Position numbers and translations under genes: made by a program. The notes under the pieces were generated by a model. That model made no database searches. It was not told the origin of the DNA and saw nothing but the letters and a program-made list of their open reading frames with translations. This document shows, piece after piece, positions 15,201 through 21,200 of a stretch of 64,000 bases of DNA (its first letter is position 1; every line of letters begins with the position of its first letter). Source of the stretch: Patiria miniata (lineage: Eukaryota > Echinodermata > Asteroidea > Valvatida > Asterinidae). Location of the stretch: NCBI RefSeq assembly GCF_015706575.1, contig NW_024037053.1:806001-870000 (forward strand). Direction: 5' to 3'.

Positions 15201-18200
15201 CCCCCAGATAAAATAAATTGTAAACACTCGAGGTCGAGCAGTGGTCATGCTCTGGCCATTCCAAAATGCCGCACTGAAAGTGAAAGATATCTAGCAAATT
15301 AGCGCTCCCCTCATTCACAAGAGTTTGTAAAGTAATACTTTTTACCCATGAGCCTCATTTTATGTTTAAGATGTCATTTAAGACGTTATTTTACTGTGTT
15401 TTGACTTCCCGGACGCGCGGCGGAATCGGCCAATGACATGCTCCAATTTGATCATGGATATTTATGAGGTGAAGTTTTAAAAAAATATATTACCTGGTAT
15501 CACGTTGTCAAAGTAGAAGGCCAAGAGCAGGTATAGCACACAGTCTATGGCCAGCATGGCGACATACGGTGGGAAACCATCCACGACAATGTTATCGAAT
15601 TGGATACCAGGCCCTCCCTCATCCAAAAGGATAGCCTGAAGAGGAAAGACGATGCGTAAACCATTGTAACATAACCAAACTCATAATTTAAAATACATTA
15701 AAGGTATCAACTAAACACACCTGATCACTGGCTAGGGATAACACATCAGACGTCATATATACTTGTCATACACGCAAACTTGAATCCTCGATCCTGATTG
15801 GTCAATCCATGGCAACAACAGGGTATTGCAAGGACCACTCTGAACTGTGCGATCCTGTTATTCTAAGATACATGCGTTTTTCCCTGCATTCGTACGTAGC
15901 GAGATAGGTGGAATCTTACTTTTGCGTCAAGTCTGCATGAAGATTAAATTTAATTATGTTTTGCCCTTCACCGACATATAAACACTGTATACTCAGTGTG
16001 TTACCTCCCGAGTGAAAGTTGGAAAAATCACTCAGGTGGGACTCGAACCCACGACCTGTCGAGCGGTAAGACATCTGCCCATTAGAAGGCAGGAGGTCGT
16101 GGGTTCGAATCCCACCCGAGTGATTTTTCCAACTTTCACTCGGGAGGTAACACACTGAGTATACAGTGTTTATACATTGGTGAAGGGCAAAACCTAATTT
16201 GATTTACATCACTCCGACGCAAAAATCTCATCTTATGAATACTTAATGTGGTACCCGCTGCTATGCACATCAGATTCGAACCGGCCAACCGATCCCGCAA
16301 GCTCGGTGGTCGAGTGGTAAGATATCTGCACTAGAAAGCAGGAGGTTGTGGGTTCGAGTCCCACCTGAACGATTTTTCCAACTTTCACCCGGGAGGTAAC
16401 ACACTGAGTATACAGTGTTTACACGTTGGTGAAGGGCAAAACCTAATTTGATTTACAATCACCCCGACGCAAAAATCCCATCTTATGAAGACTAACGTTA
16501 TTATCCCACTATGCAAACAATGCAACGCATCTGTGTTCCACGTGCCACTTCGGGCTTGTGGCAGACGCTTTACATTACTCCCCGTTCCGTTCCGGACAAG
16601 TATACATACCTGATCAATGGCCAGAGCAAACGCTATTGGCGAGAAAAACGACAGCAGCCACTTGAAGACAGTGTCTATGCCTGAAATCAGACCGAGCGGG
16701 ATGTAGACCAACGACAGAGCCAGCGTGAACAACGTCCCCAGCGCTCCGGCCACGGTCGCCTTGTTGAAGAACGGCGTCAGCATGAATGACAGACAAATAA
16801 CTGGAACAACATTTGGTGAAGAGAGATCGTGCGTTAGCAGGGCCGGGGTATTGGGAAGTTTTCTTAGTTTTAGGGAAATTAGGACCGAGTTGTCGGGACT
16901 TTCCAATGTCCGCAAGGTGTGTACTTGCTCTCCACTGTAACTATCGCTCAGCAGGTGTGTTTGCTTGTTTGGCAGCTCTCTAGGTAGTCTGAGCACGGAC
17001 TAAAAAGGGCGGATTATTGCGGACGGCCATTAGCGTTCATCATTTGTATTTTGTGCATTATGTTGGTTTGAAGCAACAAATGTGCTCAAAATCTAAAGAA
17101 AGGTGCTGAACAACTAACCTCATGAAGTTTCAGCTCAGTGAATGCTGTATATTTTAAGAAAAACTACATTCTAGGATCTCGTTTTCAAATCAAAAGTTGC
17201 TGAGTCACGTTTTGAATTGGGACTGAATTCAGCGTCTGAGACACGTTCTCACTGAGCCGACCTCAGCTATGCGGTGTCCCGCAATGAACTGACAAATTAT
17301 AGCAACCACCTGACCACGCGCGTGTACACTAAAAAGTTTCCCTAAAAGATATAGTCCATCATTTGTAATTTGTGCATTTTGTTCGTTTGAAGCAACAAAA
17401 GTGTTCAAAATCTAATGAAGAATACTGAACAACTAACCTGATGAAGTTTCAGCTAAGCTTCAGCTGTATATTCCGAGAAAAACAGCATTCTAGGATCTCA
17501 ATTTCAAATCAAAAGTTACTGAATCATGTTTTGAATTTTTTTAATTGCAGCTATACGCGACGTCGCGCACTCATCCGACGAATTATAGCAACCGCGCGCG
17601 CGTGTGCGTCGTGCCAATGCTTGCGCGCTTCGCCGAATAACAAAACGAACTACTAATTTAAATTTTCCTACGGTGCGTCTTAAGACGCACCGTTGGAAAG
17701 GCCTTCTTTCGTTGATTACTTCAAAATGACAGCTAAACAGGGAGTTTAGTTCCCTTACTATCTTTCAACCAAGTTTGTTTTTCAACAATAATTACGCCAG
17801 TTACTTTTCGGATGGCTGCAAATGATGGACTATAGCTTTAAATGCTGAAGAGAATACATGAAGCCCCTTAGCTAATATTATTTACTCATTTTTTTCCATT
17901 TTAAAAAAAAAATTGGTTACTTCATGTACGTGTTTTCTCTTTAATTTCTTCATACTTACTTGTCATGCCGTAAAGGAACATGATGAGAAATATAATGAGG
18001 AAGTTTCCGTTGGAGACGTTCTGAATAGCGTATTTGCTGAGAAGGGTAACCACCAACGCAACCACCACCATGATAACGCAGTAGGTAATGAACCATGCAA
18101 GCCTGCGAGGTAAAAGAAATAGAAAAAATGACAGATACACTGTCCATTCTATTTGTCAAGTATTGACCTGAAAAAAAAAATCTAAATTGCTAATTTTCTA

Positions 18201-21200
18201 GCAAATATGTGACCTGTTCTGTCAAAATCAGACTTTTCTGGGCATAAGGTCGAAAATGAGATTTTTGCATATTGTTAAAATATGTACATTTTCCTTTTAT
18301 TAGGTGGTTTAATTTTTGAAACCTGTAATTCCTGGGCAAAGTTATGCCGTTTTGAAGTTCATTGTGTCGAAAAGTAGAAAATGGTGAAAATGGCCATGAA
18401 TGTCACAAAACAGACGATTCTTTAACTGATATACCTCAACAAATCATCAAAAATACTATATTAAGAGTTCAAATTAGGGTTTCAAACTTTGATAGTATAT
18501 TTTAGATATGTTCAGGATTACAATATTCAAAAATTTGAAAATCGAAAAAAATCACCCCAACAGCGTTTTTTGGCCCTATCTCAATTTCAACCTCTGCCCA
18601 GAAGCGTCTGCTTTTGACAGAACAGGTCACATATAAGTTATTTACTTAAAATGAGTTTCAAATCAACCTCAAAGGGAAATTGACTAGTTGCATTATAATA
18701 TAAAGTTGAACAAAGATACTGACTGGAGGGGGTTCGAACCTGCGACCTTGGGATTGCCATTCCAGCGCTCTAACAACTGAGCTAGCAAGCCTTACATTGG
18801 CAGTTCCCAGTGTTGTGGTCAAGCACTTTTTTCCCCGAGTACCGAGTACTGCCGAGTACTTAGGTTACCGAGTACGAGTATGAGTACAAGCACCTGTACA
18901 GGGTGAGTAAAAAAAAGCGAAACCCAAATGTCGGGACCATTGTTTTAAGTGAAGTTCTGCATGTAGCCCTTTCAAAATCTAGGATATGAAAGCCCAATTC
19001 ATAAGCTTTCTGTTAGTTCAAGAATCATTCAAATCACTTATGTACTTTTCAAGCTACAAAATTTTAAACACAACCAACATTTTAAGGTTCTGTCAGCGAA
19101 TCACAAGAAGGTAAGTGTTCTTTCAGCAAAACGAAAACAAATTACATAGGGTTTTGCTGAAAGAACGCACACTTTTTTTGTGATCCGTGGACAGAACTTT
19201 AAAAGGTGGTTTTGTTTGAAATTCCGTAACTTGAAAGCTACATAAGTGCTTTGAATGATTCTTGTACTAAAAGAAAGCTAATGAATTGGGCTTTCATATC
19301 CCTGATTTTCAAAGTGCTACTTGCAGAACTTCACTAAAACAATAGTCCCGACATTTGGGTTTCGCTTTTTTTTACTCATCCTGTACTTCCGAGTACAAGC
19401 ACAGCTCGTGTGACCTTTTTAACAGCAGGAGGGTTAGACACAACATCAGAGTAGGTTTTTTTCTCTGTTAAAATCATTTACAATTTTAGTCTCAAAATGA
19501 GCCCTAAATTTCAATGCTTATTGGAAAATTTCTTTCTAAGAAGTCAAATCGGGCGATTCACATTGCAGTGCGCCACCAAGAGTTTTGCCATGGAGAGTCC
19601 ATTTTTCAAGTTTACGGTAGTCTAGGGGGTAGACAGTGTTATTGTTTGATACGTGATAACCCGCCGCCGCGATAACCAGCCGCCGCGAGAGGGCGCTATC
19701 ACGACCAACCAATATCACCCACGAACCCGTCAGAACAACGTCTAGGCCAATAGGCCATTTCCTAAAATCACCCCCCCCCCCCCCCCGGAAAAATGGGGGA
19801 AACTAGTGCGCATGCACGACTTCTGCAGGCCATTACGGTCTATTTTTCAGTCCCACACATACTACACACAACAAAAGAGCTGACCAGTGAAATTGCAAAA
19901 AAGTCTTGCTGCATCTTTTATACTACTTGAAGAAATTTGAGAGTTTGCTACGGAACTACTATGAATTTTTTGAATGCACGCTGCATATATTAGGCAAAAC
20001 AGGTGCGCGCGCATTACACAACCAATAGGAATTGGCCTAGACGTTGTTCTGACGGGTTCGTGGGTGATATTGGTTGGTCATGATAGTGCCCTCTCGCGGC
20101 GGCCGGTTATCCCGGTGGCAGGTTATCGCGTATCAAACAATAACAAAGTCTAGCCCCTAGACTAAGTTTACGGTCGACAAAACATGGCCCATTTGAATGA
20201 GTGTCAGTAGACAACTTGTGCTAATTTGATATAGACTGGGGCATAGCATTCTACCTCCTTACAAAAAAAAAAACCTGACAAAAATAAAATAAAACGGCAA
20301 ACATATACTCTAATCACACGCTAACAAAACTACTGACCGGAAAAGCTAACAATTTCAAATGTCCTGCGCTGCGAATTTGTCCACCATCTCCCACAATGCA
20401 CTGGGAAAAATTAACTCTCCGTGGCAAACTCTTGGTGGCGCACTGCATTGTGAATTGCCCGAATTAAACGCAGAACTGAACTCACCAGAAGGGGCCACTA
20501 GACATTCCCATCATCAACATGGTCTCTTTGATCTTCTTCTCTTTCTCGTAGACGATGGAGGACAGCAGCGTGGCGACAAAAATGGAGTACATCAGCACAT
20601 AGTAGATGGTGGAGAAGAGGCGAGGGAAGGCTGAGGCTTGGACGAAACGATCCTTGGGGAACATCCGGACAGAGACCTCCGGCAGGGGGAGGGACTGATT
20701 GGTCTGCATCTGTGACACACATGTAAGGACAATTATCTAAAGGCCCTGTCAGACTGCCTGTGATCATATATGCGCTCTCACTGCGTCCTTGAAAAATGGC
20801 TGGGGCGCAACAACAACTACTAGATCGCAGCGACAACTACATAGGTCGCCAGATGGGCGCCACAGGTCTTAATAGTCTCCGATGAGCACCAAAGTTTTTG
20901 AACATGCTGAAAAACAATTGGAGCACCTCTGCACTCTGGCAGGGCGCCGTAATGACGTATCTGGGGCGCTGTGCGAGCGTGAATCATGCAACATAGACAT
21001 GCATTGACGCAGGGTAGGCGCAAGGCAGTCGATGTGGTCTCCATGGGAAAGTAACTCGATTTGCGATGAACTTGTAGAACAAATTTGAAACTGGCCTGCA
21101 GATTGACCGTTTTGTCGTGAGAGCGTGACGCGAGCTACTAGGACGTATCAACAGTGAGCAGAGTGCAGTGACAGCGCAGCAGCAGCGACTAAATCGAGTA

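Noticed and set aside
16020-16125. tRNA-like sequence with A and B boxes
   Set aside because: Part of a dispersed SINE family with a common non-tRNA 3' body; the cloverleaf does not close. The same holds for 2640-2710, 8530-8600, 16305-16375, 18725-18795 and 39270-39335.
20498-20836. Antisense and alternate-frame ORFs over the transporter exons (also near 12034-12498 and 22034-22333)
   Set aside because: GC-rich exon shadows; the minus-strand frame with conserved ABCA motifs explains the sequence.
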